From contig NC_057923.1 of assembly GCF_018873765.1 (NCBI RefSeq), forward strand, positions 59,018,593 to 59,082,592: a stretch of 64,000 nt of DNA, read 5' to 3'. The translations under genes were made by a program, and so were the position numbers. This document shows positions 45,701-58,150 of this stretch, piece by piece. Within the stretch, counting starts at the first letter, position 1. Each line of letters opens with the position of its first letter. The notes under the pieces are model-generated. The model searched no databases, had not been told where the DNA came from, and worked only from the letters and a program-made list of their open reading frames with translations. Origin of the DNA: Telopea speciosissima (Eukaryota > Streptophyta > Magnoliopsida > Proteales > Proteaceae).

Positions 45701-48700
45701 CCAAGACTTTGACCTTCGACCATAATTGGAGACTGACCTGATTCTCTGCAATTAAATTTCTCCGATTCTTGAATTTTGAGTTTCAGATCTGAATATTCTT
45801 TGATTGTGATTAATCGAGCCCTTAGATTACTTTTGTATTCTGGGGATCAATAATAGGTATGCAATTGACCGACCTCGACCTGATTCCAAATGTGGGTGGG
45901 ATTAGATCGTGGTCGATGATATGGTCGAAAAGACCAGCGAGCGAGACGGCCGCTGAATAGAAACATTAAATTGAAATCTCATACAAAATGAACACCTAGG
46001 AAGACGAAGAATCATAAGATTTAATTACCTTGGATGCCACCAATTCTAATTGTTTGCAAGTGTTGGTTAAAGTTTGATCTTCATTGGAGAAGGTTGAATT
46101 TTGTTGACTTTTCTGATTTGGCTTTAATTGGGATCTTGTAAGATGGGTGTCTAACCTGAACCTAGGGTTCATCCTACCTACCCTTAATCTAGACCAGTCA
46201 CAAGTGATAACCAGTTCACAAAAGGATTGCAAACTGCAGGTCCAGCAATAATAAATACTTCGATTGGTTCTCAGATTTGCTGGAAATTTCAAAACAATGA
46301 AATAATAAACAAGAAATCGAAAAAGGGAAGAAGAAGATAGGATAGTCTCTCTCAGACTCTGGTCTCTCACCCATGGCCTCTCAGTTCTTACTGTATTTTG
46401 GTCTCTAATCAATGGCATCTCACTATGCTCATTCACAAAGCAAAGGACAAAGCTATGTTTTGCTGTAACCCCTTACAAACTTATATAGAAAACTAAAAAA
46501 TACTTGAACACTAAAAAAGAGAGGCCTAACCCAATCCTTAACTAATAAGGTAACATAAACTAACTAGGAAACTAAAATAATGAAAGAAACTGTACAAAAC
46601 AAGACTCTAACTAAACTAATGAAGAAAATCCCGTTTTCCTACTTTCTACATATATTTTAGGCCCATTTAAGTGGCCCACTAAAAAGAAAACCCTTGAGAT
46701 CAAAGGCCGTACACCTACATATCCCATACCAAGGCTTATTTCCAATAAAATAAGCCCTTTAGGTGACTTATCTGCATCAAACTCCCCTCCCCACCCACCA
46801 GGGGTGGACAGGAGCTGGGTCATGGTCAGGGAAGGACGAGCGTGGATTTCGCCATGTCTGCCTCCGCTGGACTTCTTCATGACGGCAACATACCCAAACC
46901 CACAGCACCTGCCACTTGTTTACAATTCTTCGTCATGCCTCCACTGTTACCTCTCTGCGATGGTGACCGAAGGATGCCCTTAATCAAAATTTCTCATGTT
47001 TGGAAGCTTGCAACGCTCATCTCTTGCCTGTAGCTTTGTATTCCGGCCCTTCTTTTACCAATAACTCATCTTGTGAAACAGAAAAATAGAGACATGATTT
47101 ACAATTACTTTTGTTGTTGGTGAAGTTGTCATTGGAAGTCCTGGAGGAAGCTAACTATTGATTCTCCCCCTGGTTTGGGTATAGCTCACTCTTATTGTAG
47201 AACCATTGAGAAAAATGCAACATGCTCTGTTGTTACGTCTTGTATAGGAAGCTCCTTTGAGTATTATCGGTTTTAACGGTATTAGGTTCATCTGTTTGTG
47301 CCTTTTCTTTGGGGGGTGGGGAACTTTTATCATTTTGACTAATGACTCCATTTTACATACAGATTGGGCCAGATCAGATAGAGGCTTTATATCAATATGC
47401 CAAATTTCAGTTTGAGTGTGGAAACTACTCTGGTGCTGCCGACTATCTATATCAGTACAGGGATTTGTCCACAAATAGTGAAAGGAGTTTGAGTGCATTA
47501 TGGGGAAAGCTAGCTGCTGAGATACTAATGCAAAACTGGGATATAGCTCTTGAAGAGCTTAATCGCTTGAGAGAAATCATTGACTCAAAGGTTTGTATTC
47601 CATACTTGGTTACTGACTGCACATTATTTACATTGCTTCCCTAATGCATGTTTCTTGATTGTGATTCGTGTTTCAGAATTCCGCATCACCATTGAATCAG
47701 TTGCAAAGTAGAATTTGGCTGATGCATTGGAGCCTGTTCATCTTTTTTAACCATGACAGTGGCAGAACAGGGCTCATTGATTTATTTTTCTATGATAGGT
47801 CTACCATCTAAACTCATCCTTCTTTGTCTCATTTCCAACTTTTTCTTTACTTCTGTTTTACTGCAACTGTTTGTAGCTCTTCTTGAGTACTACCTTTTTT
47901 CAACTGAAAATTTGGAGTGCCACATCATGTTGATATGAGAAGTTCATGGTATTTTTGTTTGCTGTGTGGGCCCTTCTCCAATTCCCACCCTTTCTTGTAG
48001 GGGTTAAAACAAATACCATGTAGTCATTTGGAGAATTTTCTGTCATGATGTTTATTTAATAACCAATGTCCTTTATCATTTGTATTTGCGTATTTGCCTA
48101 TATATATAGTTATCAATTATCATAAATTACTACTACTACTACTACTATTATTATTATTTATTAGGCAAGACAGTCACACAAGCTTCTTTTTTTTTTTTTT
48201 TTTTAAAATACAAAGTCAAATATGGATTGCTTCTACTACTGCTATATCAATTGGTCATTTTTAAACTGTTACTATCTATTTTTTTTAATTTTATTGAAGG
48301 AAATATAAACTTCTGTTTGTAGGTATATAAATGCCATTCAGACAAATGCACCGCATCTATTACGCTACTTGGCCGCTGCATTCGTTGTTAACAAGAGGAG
48401 AAGACCTCAACTGAAAGAATTTATCAAAGTCATACAGCAGGAACAATACTCTTACAAGGATCCGATTACGGAGTTCCTAGAATGTTTATATGTTAACTAT
48501 GATTTTGATGGTGCTCAAAAAAAGTTGCGTGAGTGTGAAGATGTAAGTTTTCAGCCTTGACATGTATGACTTTCTTTTTACTTCGTTATAATGTAATATG
48601 CAGCATTTTCTGTTCACGTATTTCTCCTTTATTTATTTTAATTCACAACTTTAGAGTTTGTTAATTTTCTTTGGCTGGATGTCTAGCACCTCCAAGTATC

Positions 48701-51700
48701 TACTGTTGTATGGCGCTGTGTCCTTTTGTTAAAATATGTCGCTGGTACCTCAGAAAGAATAGCATCAAAATAAGCAAAAACCACCTTTCATTTAAATTTT
48801 TTGCTTTGTAAAAGACAAATAAGAAGATATCTTGTTCCTTTTGTACAGCTTCTCAGCATTGATTTTGAGGGTGTTTGGATGCTTGGACTTTTCCAAAAAT
48901 TGATACTTTCCCTTCTTGAAATGGGACTCAGGTGATTTGTTAAAGGTGCCCCTGGTGGAGCGAATGCTTCTAACTGGATAAATCTTGAAGACCTGTAATG
49001 AAGTTTTTTAGTTTTGGAATTTAATTGGGTGGTTCAGTGGATTTAAATCTGAATCAGATCAGATAGAACCAATCAAGCCGTTATTATCTGATACACAATC
49101 ATCCTCAAAGATTGGCCACTATCAGGTCTGATCAGCCAGTTGGACTAGGATTGACAGTGTCGATTCTGATCTGTGATACTGAGATTTAAATTCTTGCATG
49201 CAATTCCTCGTTTGCTATTCTCCTTTGGGAGAAGAATGCCCTTACTGCTTAGTTGTTTAATGTCCTTTCTGTTTTCTCTGGGAAATGGTGAGAAATCTGC
49301 TGTTAATGCCATCTTTATGATGATCATCGTGGCATGCCTATGTGGCTTGGAGAGTAGAGTCTTTGAAGGTTTTTACACTCTAAGGTAGCGGTAACAGTAG
49401 TGATGCATGTAAGATCAAATGTTTTGACAGTACTGAATACTGATGCATGTAAGATCAAATGTTATGGATGTTTGAACTGAAATTGGTACTTAGAAGTCGG
49501 ACGGGCAGATTCATGTTGCGGTTAGATTTTAGCTTTTGGGTAATTACAATATCGGTTGATTTTTCAGTGTCTGGAGAGGTCATCATCCTATATTACACTA
49601 TTGGGAAAATCAAGTGGTAGATGTTCGTATTGAAACTATAATGAGAAATTTAATCATTTTAAGTACCCAATCACAGCACTGTGCAAAATTTTGTTTGGAT
49701 GATTCATCATCATGTAAATTCCATCTTATTATGAATGCTGAACTCACAAATTGGATTCAATCTGCAGGTAATATTGAATGACCCCTTTCTTGGAAAACGA
49801 GTTGAAGAAGGAAACTTTTCTACTGTACCACTAAGGGACGAGTTCCTTGAAAATGCACGCCTCTTTATCTTTGAGACCTATTGCCGAATACATCAGTGCA
49901 TTGATATGAGGTGTGTATGATGCTCCTAAGCAATATGCAATTGGCTGCGTTAGATTTTCCTGCATTTGCTTCACTATGTTTCTCTGCTTGTATAGTACTT
50001 TGTACACCACACACATGCACATATTCTCTTTCCAATTTTCCTTTTTCCTGAAATAAAGTAACCCTTTCAATATATCTACAAGAAAATGCATGCAAAAGTT
50101 AATAATGGTTAAACGATGGAATGCAGTTCTGATATTGTTTAAAACTGGAATCCATTTTTCTTGTTATTCTGTATGCTTATTCGTCCCCTGTAGTCACACT
50201 ACTTTTTGGTTGCATTGACTTTGTCTGTGAGGAAATTTATTGTTGTATTGGAAGGTTGTTTGTGCTTTGTTTCCTACCAAATTTTTTTTTTAAAAGTTAG
50301 TTGTTTTTTTTAATGGTTTTGGGGTTGTATGGATGGGATTTCTTGAATTTGCAAGTTTTTTTTGTTTGTGAGAGGGTATGGTGTGCTGTTTGATGTTTAG
50401 TACCTGGAGTCAGTTTCTCCATGATGATACTTTTTTGTTTTATGTTGGAGCTTGCATCCTCTTCAAATCATCAAATGCTTTCTTGGAGCATCACTGGGAT
50501 CCTCCCACTAACTGCATCAAGGTAAATGTGGATTGTGGTTCTTTGTGAAATCTGAGTTCAGCTGTAAATTTTTTTTTGGGTGGGGGGGGGGGGGGTGCCT
50601 TCAGGAACCATGATGGGATGTTCTACTGGTTATCTTCGTACCTAATGGCTTCGGCGATTGTCACATCTGAAGTAAAAGCAATTATTAGGGATCTGAAAAT
50701 ATCTTTGTGAAGGTTGGTTGCACTCGAATTGAAGGAGACTCGATGTTGGTGATCATCTGATGCAAACCCGAATGGGTAAGCAAGCCAATAGCGAATCTGG
50801 AAGAGAATGAAGATAGATAGAGAAGTTGTAGATGAAGATATCCTAGAGTCCCACTAGTTGCCCCCTGTCAGAGTCCCACCGAGGTCACTATCGAAGGAGT
50901 CCCACCTTGATCCCGCTCTGATACCAAAATGTTGCGAACCTGAGAGGGTAAGCAAGCCAAGATAGAATCTGGAAGAGGGTTTTGATCTGAATCTAGTTTG
51001 ATTGGGTTATGGGTAAGGTATGATGAAGGTTGATGGTGATGATAATAGTTGAAGATCAAGATAGGTGGCAGCCTAGAGTCCCTCTAGTTGCCCAGCCATA
51101 GGAGTCCCACCTAGGCCCGCTGTAGGAGTCTTACCTAAGCACACTTGATTCTCACAAGTAGTTCACACAAAAGGATTTTTTTTTAATTTATTTATTCTAG
51201 ATGCTTAAAACGGCCTCCCATGAATTCTTATATATACAGGAGAAGATTGAATAATGGAAGGCATTAATGATGCCTTGGAAAATGAACTTGAATTAAGACT
51301 GTTGGAATTCCTAACACCTAAAAACTAAAAACCAAACATAGGAAATAATTCCTAGATCTAGAAACTAACCCCAAGATCTTGAAAACTGTTCTCAAGACAT
51401 AGGAACCACAAACAAGACTGAATAATGGAAGGCACTAATGCTACCTTGGAAAATGAAGAGACACAAGAAAATACTAGTCTTGGACCAGAATTTGACTGCT
51501 CCTAGAAGTCCACGAACTGGCCAGGAGGGCTGGAATTAATTCAGTTCAGGCTAGACAAATCTGGACTGGTCTTGAACTTGGGCTGGGCCTTCTTTGATGG
51601 GCCTGCTGCTGGTTCAAAAGGATGCCCTGCATCATCATCTTATGGTCAATGAAGTTGGAGCATCACTGGGATCCTCCCACTAACTGCATCAAGCAAAATG

Positions 51701-52828
51701 TGGATGGTGGTTCTTTGGGAAATCCGAGTCCAGCTATAATATTTTTTTTTGGGGGGGGGGGGGGGGCTTCAGGAACCATGATATGATGTTCTACTGATTC
51801 TCTCAGTACCTATCGGCATCAGCGATTGTCACATCTGAATTAAAAGCAATTATTAGGGAGCTGGAAATATATTTGTAAAGTTTGGTTGCACTCGAATTGA
51901 AGGAGACTCAATGTTTGTGATCATCTTATGGTCCATGAAGTTGGACCCTGGCGTTGCCTTATTAGAAAAGCCAGGGCTCTTTGTGCTTGTGCAAACTTTT
52001 TTTTTCTTGTATGCACTCTTCGATTTTTTTTGGCTGATGAGTTAGCTTGGAATGGTGTCTCAAGGCAAGTGTTGTGATGGGCCATCAGGTTATCTAGTTC
52101 CATTATTGATTGCTTTTGATGGCTCTTCTTGTTGTATCATACTTTCAATTGTACTTAATTTGCTATAATATCTGTCAGGGAAAATATACTTACTGTAAAG
52201 CAGCAATGGGATCCCCTCCCCCAAAATAATCTCAGATGCTTCTAGTTAACATTGGACACTTACCAAAGTATGATTGTTGATTGCTTCTGGTTTTTAATCA
52301 CTTTGTAATGCTGTTTCTGGTAGTCATATGTATGATTAGTGCTATTGCTCATACTCTTTGGGTTCGATATTATTTTCAGAAGCAGATGCGGTTGCCACGT
52401 TTCAACTTCTCAAGTAACTGCTATGAACTTGCTATGCTTGAAAGAAAACCCCAATCCTGATAGTTTCTGATATTTTCTTGTAGAATGCTAGCTGAAAAGT
52501 TGAATCTGAATTATGATGAGGCCGAGAGATGGATTGTTAATCTTGTTCGGAATGCGAAGCTCGATGCTAAGATCGATTCTGAGTCGGGGACTGTTGTGAT
52601 GGAACCCACTCATCTTAATGTGTATGTATACATCATCTGTCCAGCAAATTGATTAATTTGATGCATTAAGGTACTATGGTTGTTTCCTTCATACTAAATA
52701 TTATTTTTTTCTGTACTTTTCTCAACAGTTACGAGCAGATCATAGAGAACACAAAAGCACTGGCAGGAAGGACTTACAAATTGACACATCAGGTTCTTGA
52801 AGCTGCACCAACCCCGGCTGCACGATAG
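42768..52828 (+). CDS. TIF3E1: Eukaryotic translation initiation factor 3 subunit e
   Basis: Eight exons: 42768-42975, 43089-43243, 47363-47590, 47677-47798, 48323-48542, 49768-49910, 52484-52621, 52729-52828. Every junction is GT-AG and in phase, giving 437 aa plus TAG, close to the roughly 440 aa usual for plant eIF3e. The N-terminus [20 protein letters not shown] and [19 protein letters not shown] is the eIF3e N-terminal domain. The C-terminal half ([54 protein letters not shown]) is the PCI domain. Family knowledge: eIF3e is a scaffold subunit of the eIF3 complex that links the 40S ribosome and mRNA recruitment, and it also interacts with the COP9/proteasome lid system. The start is preceded by a CTAGGGTTT leader common in plant translation genes. 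Intron 2 (4.1 kb) and intron 6 (2.6 kb) hold transposons and an F-box pseudogene. Confidence 0.97.
43680..44640 (-). pseudogene. F-box/LRR protein pseudogene (VFB/SKIP2-like), antisense in eIF3e intron 2
   Basis: Minus-strand frames together follow the C-terminal half of VIER F-box/SKIP2 proteins: [128 protein letters not shown], and the end [26 protein letters not shown]. At least four frameshifts and missing bits separate these. The F-box end is absent. Functional genes of this family are intronless, so a captured fragment or a degraded retrocopy are both possible. Just downstream (43583) is a MULE-like AAATTACACTTGAGG end. Confidence 0.85.
44860..45450 (+). repeat. LTR of the TGATGCAG family with polypurine tract
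   Basis: AGGGGGGGT precedes TGATGCAGGCAGGGATTATC, which looks like a 3' LTR behind its polypurine tract. A leader-like pyrimidine stretch (TTTCTTCTCTTCTTC) lies near 45176. No gag or pol is attached; the LTR abuts the F-box pseudogene region. Confidence 0.5.
46300..46779 (-). repeat. LTR of the TGATGCAG family, antisense
   Basis: The minus strand starts TGATGCAGATAAGTCACC behind a purine tract (GGAGGGGAG). It shares CCTTACAAACTTATATAGAA, CCCAATCCTTAACT and the GGGCC-rich segment with the copy at 58150-58745. It lies in intron 2 of eIF3e. Confidence 0.55.
49401..49480. repeat. Two-copy tandem repeat, 40-bp period
   Basis: TGATGCATGTAAGATCAAAT followed by GTT occurs at 49401 and again at 49441. 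It lies in intron 5 of eIF3e. Confidence 0.85.
50440..52110 (+). mobile_element. Duplicated LINE RNase H segment in eIF3e intron 6
   Basis: Unit 1 (about 50470-50757, continued at 51635-51654) and unit 2 (51655-51945) share TGGAGCATCACTGGGATCCT through GATCATCTTATGGTC. Both read as the RNase H domain of a plant [13 protein letters not shown] with [26 protein letters not shown], and in unit 2 also [10 protein letters not shown]. Each carries a T(n)G(n) tract inside the coding sequence (50571-50595, 51742-51766). An LTR relic separates the units. Confidence 0.75.
50758..51634 (-). mobile_element. Internally deleted copia-type LTR element, 877 bp
   Basis: Flanked by perfect TCATC at 50753-50757 and 51635-51639. 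On the minus strand, the 705-bp LTR 51634-50930 starts TGATGCAGGGCATCC and ends in AACA. It is followed by TGGTATCAGAGCGGGATCAA, a perfect initiator-Met primer site, then about 170 bp that end in the LTR-like TTGGCTTGCTTACCC...TTTGCATCA. Nearly all internal sequence and most of the 3' LTR are missing, yet the target duplication is intact. Confidence 0.8.
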
Positions 52829-53600
52829 TTGGTTCTGGGTGCTAATCATTTGGAAACTGTTGTTGCCAGACTCTTTGAATTGAGAACTAGTTCGAATTCA
52901 ATTTGAGAGATTTTAGTTATTTAAGGAGTAGGATCCGAGAGAGCACTGATGGAATTTTTTGGAATCTCATCAGGGTTAAAAAAATGGGAAGGCAACAATC
53001 ATAAGTTTTGTAAGCTGATTATATACGGACATGTTCTTGAAGAAACCGATTTTGTTTTTAGTGTTAAAAGAGACTTTTATTTTTAATGGACTTAAGATCT
53101 GTCGTTATGATTAGCCTGATTCAACTTCAACGTCTAACAGATGTGAATTTTCAGTCCGGTGCGTCTGATTTCTGTTGAAACTTTCCGACGTGGAAAGTCA
53201 CCATGGTAACGTATGTACATAGAAAGCATAGTTTGATTGGATAGTCCGACTCAGCCGACACTGCACGATTTTGAAGGTGAATGATACTAATACAAAATAT
53301 TAAAAAAAAAAACTCGTGTTTAAGGAAAACCAGAGACAAACTTGTCTGATACGGCTGATCCAATCCGGTACCTACACTTAAAACATGAAAAAATGAGAGA
53401 GATTGTGGTACAGGGAATGGATGTCGGAGTTTGATTTTCTGTTTTGGGAAGTAGCTTTCTCTGTTCAGGGGTGTGGTTTTTATTGGTATTCCCATGTGTC
53501 TATCTCTTTCTTCCTTAAAACAAGAGGGTAGATGTGTCTTTTCGAATGGGGAGGAGAGAGATAGACTCATGATAGTGTTGGTATAAGTTACACTCCTGGA
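52829..53600. other. eIF3e 3'UTR and flank
   Basis: The first 250 bases after the stop are T-rich and fit a 3'UTR. A 198-codon minus-strand ORF spans 53151-53747; only its first part (KISKEVDQTGTDWEEMTRKP near 53640-53730) looks like the end of the neighbouring gag. Confidence 0.4.
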
Positions 53601-54600
53601 CAGAGAACTTTTCCCCTTTTTTTTTTGGTAAAAGAGAACCTGAGCTTCGGTAAGAGTATTGTTTTTACTCCGACTTGCCCGGGTTTCCTTGTCATCTCTT
53701 CCCAATCTGTTCCTGTCTGATCCACTTCCTTTGATATCTTTCCACAAACAGTCATGCTCTCAGACTTCTGATGTATTTTTCACACCGAGCTAGTAGGTTA
53801 GGGAGGTCATGGGGTGACTTTTTTGACAGAGAGAAGTGGAACTTTTCATTGTTGATGCCTAGGAGAGCTGAAAACGTTACTGTGGGGTCTAGGTTTCATA
53901 CTTCTAGCGCTTCCTTGTTGAAGAGGCTTAAGAATCCCCGGAGAGATTCTCCGTTGCGCTGATTTATGGCAATCGAGTAAACCGAAATTTTCTTGTGATT
54001 TCTATTGTTGAGGAAGTTGTTGATGAAGGTTTTGATAGACTTCGTCTTGAAATGGGAGAACAACTCTTGCGGCCTTCTTCAGAGTAGCTGGAAATGATCG
54101 GCACCTAATGGTGTTAGGGGCCCCATGAAGAATCATCATGGACTTGAAGCTCTCCAAGTGATCAAGAGGGTCTACGTCTCGAAGGTCGACATCTAACATC
54201 TTGAATCTACGAGGAAGAGTTGCTTTCATGATCTCATTAGAAAAGGTCGTCTCGTTTGAGAAGTCTAGTTCATCGATTCTTGTTTGGTTCTGCATCACCT
54301 TCTTGACTCGTTCATTGAGCTCTTGGATTTGGAGATCCAACCCTTGCTTGGCATTCTGGTTGCGGGGTTCTTATTGTTGTGGTGGTCATCATTCGCCTAA
54401 TCTCGATGGTCTTTGCCAGATTTGCTAGATTCCGACCTGCTAAAGTTCTCTTCAGGATTGTTGGATTTGAGGCCAACATGGTTGGACTTCGCATGGTCGC
54501 GGACTTGACTGATCGACTTGGAGTTTCCGTGGGCAGCTTGCGTCAAAAGTTGGATTTGTGCTACATGGATAGATATCATTTGCGAATGAGTATTACACCA
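53600..54600 (-). pseudogene. Ty3/gypsy gag pseudogene
   Basis: The minus strand reads DFSNETTFSNEIMKATLPRR, FKMLDVDLRDVDPLDHLESF, KSMMILHGAPNTIRCRSFPA and TLKKAARVV, the core of the retrotransposon gag domain. After frameshifts come NGESLRGFLK, LDPTVTFSALLGINNEKFHF and PNLLARCEKYI. Stops and shifts make it nonfunctional. No protease or polymerase follows within the window. Confidence 0.8.
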
Positions 54601-55890
54601 GAATTGACAAGCGGATTAGGTTTCTAGTTGGCTATGTTAATACAGCTTCGATAGGGAAAAGATACTCTACTATATGGTAGGACTGAACGGGGGGGATTTT
54701 GTTCTCGAAGGTCCCCTCTGCTTCCTTCCCTCTTTCGGCCACAAAAGAACAAAAAAAGGAAAAAGAAAAAGATGGACATGAACAACCTTAACATATGTAT
54801 CAACCACCTGACCCTGCTTGGTATTTAACCAAAGTGGCATTCCTACCAAAATGTTGACTACACGACTAAAGGGGGGAAGCCAAGTCTCCAACATTGAAGG
54901 CTTCGCTCGCTTGCCCCTCCCTATGAATGATCGAGTTGAGATTGTCGTCCAAGTAACTAGACCGAACACATGGTTGGCGAATCAACCCAGCATAGAAAAG
55001 CCCTAACCTAACAAGCAACTCCATGAGCACCTCACACGCCCTGTAGTTTTCTTCGTTTGTGTAAGGCCGGCTTTCTCCTTATTAGTAAATGGTGCTATGG
55101 TATGCTATGGCAATTCGATCTTTGGCGATCTAGGGAATATTCTTTCATTAGCGCTATGTAAAATTTCATAATCTAATTCAATCAAATGCACTCTTGTGTA
55201 CAGGGATGCATTCTGTGTACGTCCTATGAGTGCCCACTAGTATTCCAATCGTACTAGATCTCTCCAAATTTTTATTGCTTTTTTCGCCGTATGGTAAACT
55301 CCATTTAGGCTGAAACTTGACATGTGAGCAAGGACTAAATGGCAGTCCATATAAAAAAATGCAAGCCAAGCCTATCTACACATCCTCAGTCCCAATTATT
55401 ATTTGGGAAAGAGAACACCACCCGGTCACGTAGCGCAAGCCACCGCTGCGCCTGACACAGGGGCATGCAAAATGACTGCCTCCCCCCTGGAACCCAGGAA
55501 ATGAACATGGGTGCAAAAGATCATTTCGTGCATCCCTGTGACAGGACACAGGGACGGCGTGACCAGCTGGCGTTCTTTTGCCCTTGTTATTTTTTACAAT
55601 TTCAGAAAAATAAAAATAAAATACAGGCTACTCAGATTTCTGAAGTCAAGTTTTAGCAAAGTAATCCAACATTTCGAAAATAAATGTACATTCAGTTCAC
55701 TACCTCTTATTTTATTGTCAGGTTTTCTTTCATCCTTCTATGGAGTTGATTCTCTAAGCCTCCCCTGCATCGCACGGGTATCAAAAAAATTAGTTCGCTT
55801 TCAGTTGACTCATGGGCAAAATAGATGAAAACATAAAAATAGTTAAATGGTACTATAAAACAGGGGTGCTGAAAGCAAGAAAAATAAAGA
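54600..55890. other. Retroelement leader and intergenic sequence
   Basis: This is probably the 5' part of the gypsy element on the minus strand (up to about 55000). 55180-55380 and 55410-55620 are moderately GC-rich, with no recognisable domain. I see no gene. Confidence 0.4.
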
Positions 55891-55891
55891 C

Positions 55892-56002
55892 TTCAGTTCA
55901 GTGATTGGCTCTGACAGTTATTTTCTTTGATCCGAGCACAGTTAGATTTCAGTTCAGTTCTTGGCTCCGACAGAGTTATTGTCTTTGATCTGAGCACGGT
56001 TA
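55892..56002. repeat. Tandem duplication of the 3' end of the mL54 gene
   Basis: 55892-55944 and 55948-56002 match over about 53 bases (TTCAGTTCAG, TTGGCTC, GACAG, TCTTTGAT, GAGCAC, GTTA) with a few changes. The right copy holds the last 15 codons plus stop; the left copy is in the 3'UTR. Confidence 0.85.
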
Positions 56003-56352
56003 TCCAGCTTAACAAAGCGCTTGAGTTCTTCGTATGGAAGACTTTCTACATTCTTCCTCCTTAGTTCACTCAATGCTGTCTGCTTATCCAGTAGGTGCCA
56101 TAACCAATCAGGGTATGCAAAGTCCGGCATGATCTTGGAGTCAGCTTCATTCTTGAGTATATTGGCACCAACCACTGTGGTGGACTTGACCTCTTTGCTG
56201 AGTGTGGAAGCCTTTGGAGCATCGGCGGCCGCACCTCCTTTCGAACCCTTCTTTGCTTTTCCACCTCCAGCTGCAAATGTTCTGCAACCCACCATTCCAA
56301 CTGCCTCCTTAGAGATCATGTATTTCAATGATCTGGTGTAGCTCATTGCCAT
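55954..56352 (-). CDS. Mitochondrial large-subunit ribosomal protein mL54 (L37-type)
   Basis: A single coding exon of 132 aa: MAMSYTRSLKYMISKEAVGM, with a basic, serine/alanine-rich N-terminus and KAKKGSKGG as likely mitochondrial presequence. The conserved core is VKSTTVVGANILKNEADSKI, MPDFAYPDWLWHLLDKQTAL, SELRRKNVESLPYEELKRFV and KLDNRAQIKDNN. This is the L37/mL54 family, a structural subunit of the mitochondrial 54S/39S ribosome. The ATG at 56352 lies 12 nt behind a good acceptor (GTGCTGCAG/GGATTAG), so a 5'UTR intron is likely; I could not locate the leader exon upstream. Its last codons are duplicated downstream of the stop. Confidence 0.92.
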   Translation of the reverse strand: MAMSYTRSLKYMISKEAVGMVGCRTFAAGGGKAKKGSKGGAAADAPKASTLSKEVKSTTVVGANILKNEADSKIMPDFAYPDWLWHLLDKQTALSELRRKNVESLPYEELKRFVKLDNRAQIKDNNSVGAKN

Positions 56353-56518
56353 TTCTAATCCCTGCAGCACACGAGAGTTTATTTTTAATGTTTTGGCGAA
56401 CAAATAAAATGTCTGATAACTCGTTGAAACTATAGATCTGATGAAGTAATAAAATAGCATAGAAGAAATGGCATTCCATATGGGAGGCTGAAGGGTGAGC
56501 TCAAGAGCTCAGTTTTTG

Positions 56519-56862
56519 TCTCAACTTAACTGAGCAGACAATCAAAGACAAGGAAGCGTTTGAAGAAAACCTAAGACAATACCTTGCAGCAATGTCTCTT
56601 TCATCTCAACTTAACCAAACTGACAATCAAAGATAAGGGAACTCTTGAGGAATCCTATGACAACACCTCGTAGCAATGTTTCAAATATCCAAGAGGAAAT
56701 GGCATGCAACATAGACATGGAGGGGCCAATGTTTAAAACATCCAGTTCCAACTGTTCTTACTAGTTGTGATGATGGCAAAACTGGACTCAAAACAGAAAG
56801 CCTCAACATCACCAGTATTGTACAGTATCAAAGCCTCTACATCATAAGTATTGTACAGTATC
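56519..56862. repeat. Two separate tandem repeats in the mL54 leader region
   Basis: About 56519-56595 and 56606-56680 are two diverged copies (CTCAACTTAAC, GACAATCAAAGA, AGCAATGT). 56797-56829 and 56830-56862 are two 33-bp copies of AAAGCCTC.ACATCA..AGTATTGTACAGTATC with 4 changes. Confidence 0.75.
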
Positions 56863-58150
56863 ATCCAACTTAACCATGGACTCTATGACAAATGACTTGG
56901 CTTCCTAAATACTACATCAACTTCACTGGGTCATTTTAGTTTTACAAAACATGATAGGAGAGTAATTTCTTGCTTGGTCAACCTAGAATAAATAAATAAA
57001 TTGATGAAATCTTCCATATTCCAGGGCAAATAGCACTTGGGCAGTTTGTTTCTGTTTCCAGACCTCATGTAACCAAAGGATCAACTTCCCTAAGTATTGT
57101 CAAGTAAAAAGGACTACCAATTCTAGGCTGATTATGTTAGCTGACCGTTGTTGCAAGTGCATATAGAAGGCAAATCTTTCTGCAAGCTTACATTTACAGG
57201 CACAGCCTATGCATAAAGCAAATTATAATACCTATCCCACATGTGTATGAAGGATGTGCAAGGATATGATATTAAAACTTTTAGAGTGACGTAGATCCGT
57301 ATTAAGTGAAGAAATGAACACGCCAAATTAATTCAGAGTTGCAGTGATAACAACCAGAAAGTTCATAAAGTGAATCAGTTTCATAGAAGAGTGAAAAAAG
57401 GTAATTCTAAGGGCTATTTGATATCAATTTCTTTGGAGTGATCCCCAGCCATTTTTATTCTGGTCCAAAAATGAATTTGCAAGTTTGGGACCAAGAAGGA
57501 TTTCTTGTCACTGTGTATGTGTGTACGAGTGTGTTGTGAGTAATGATTTATTAGAAAATATGAAATAATATGTACAGATAGCAAACAAAAAAATACAAAA
57601 CCTAAAACTAATGCACTGTTAATCCCAAACCAGTGAGATCCAGTGGAAGGTCAGCTTGCAACAGATCACAAGAAAAAGGACAAACCAGATTTGAGAGAAT
57701 TCAAATATCCAAAGATCGAAGTATCTGATTTGTCAAATAAATTGGTTGTAGGTCAGATTAACACGGCAGAACAACCTGTTAAAATTTGATTTGGACCTGA
57801 TGGTTGGATATGAAGTTATGGTCTAATCCTGCTGAGGGTTGGTTCTAGAAGCAGAATCTTAGAACAGAAATTGATAGCAAATGTTAGAAGAATTAGTTCC
57901 GTAGCCCAAGATGATTAGAATTGCAATAAGACTCAGCGTGTAACAATAGAATACAATCTGAAACCATGTTCCAGACTTCAACTCGAACAGAGAATTAAGA
58001 AATCAGATTGGAATTAGGATTCCATGAGATCAGTAGAAAGATTGGATTTTGAAAACAGAATTTATAGTACCGAGTTGAACTCTGAAGGTTATAGAACATG
58101 AGAACACAGCCGAGATAAATAATTAACCTAGAACATCGTAAGAAAGTATG
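56863..58150. other. No gene recognised
   Basis: It may be the intron of the mL54 leader plus retroelement sequence; 57600-58150 leads into the LTR that follows. No domain and no clear repeat. Confidence 0.4.

Noticed and set aside
46842..47033. Plus-strand 63-codon ORF in eIF3e intron 2
   Set aside because: No family and no splice link to either eIF3e exon; the exons already join in frame without it.
53151..53747. 198-codon minus-strand ORF
   Set aside because: Only its first ~35 codons resemble the end of the neighbouring gypsy gag; the rest is low-complexity and lacks any domain, so it is not a separate gene.
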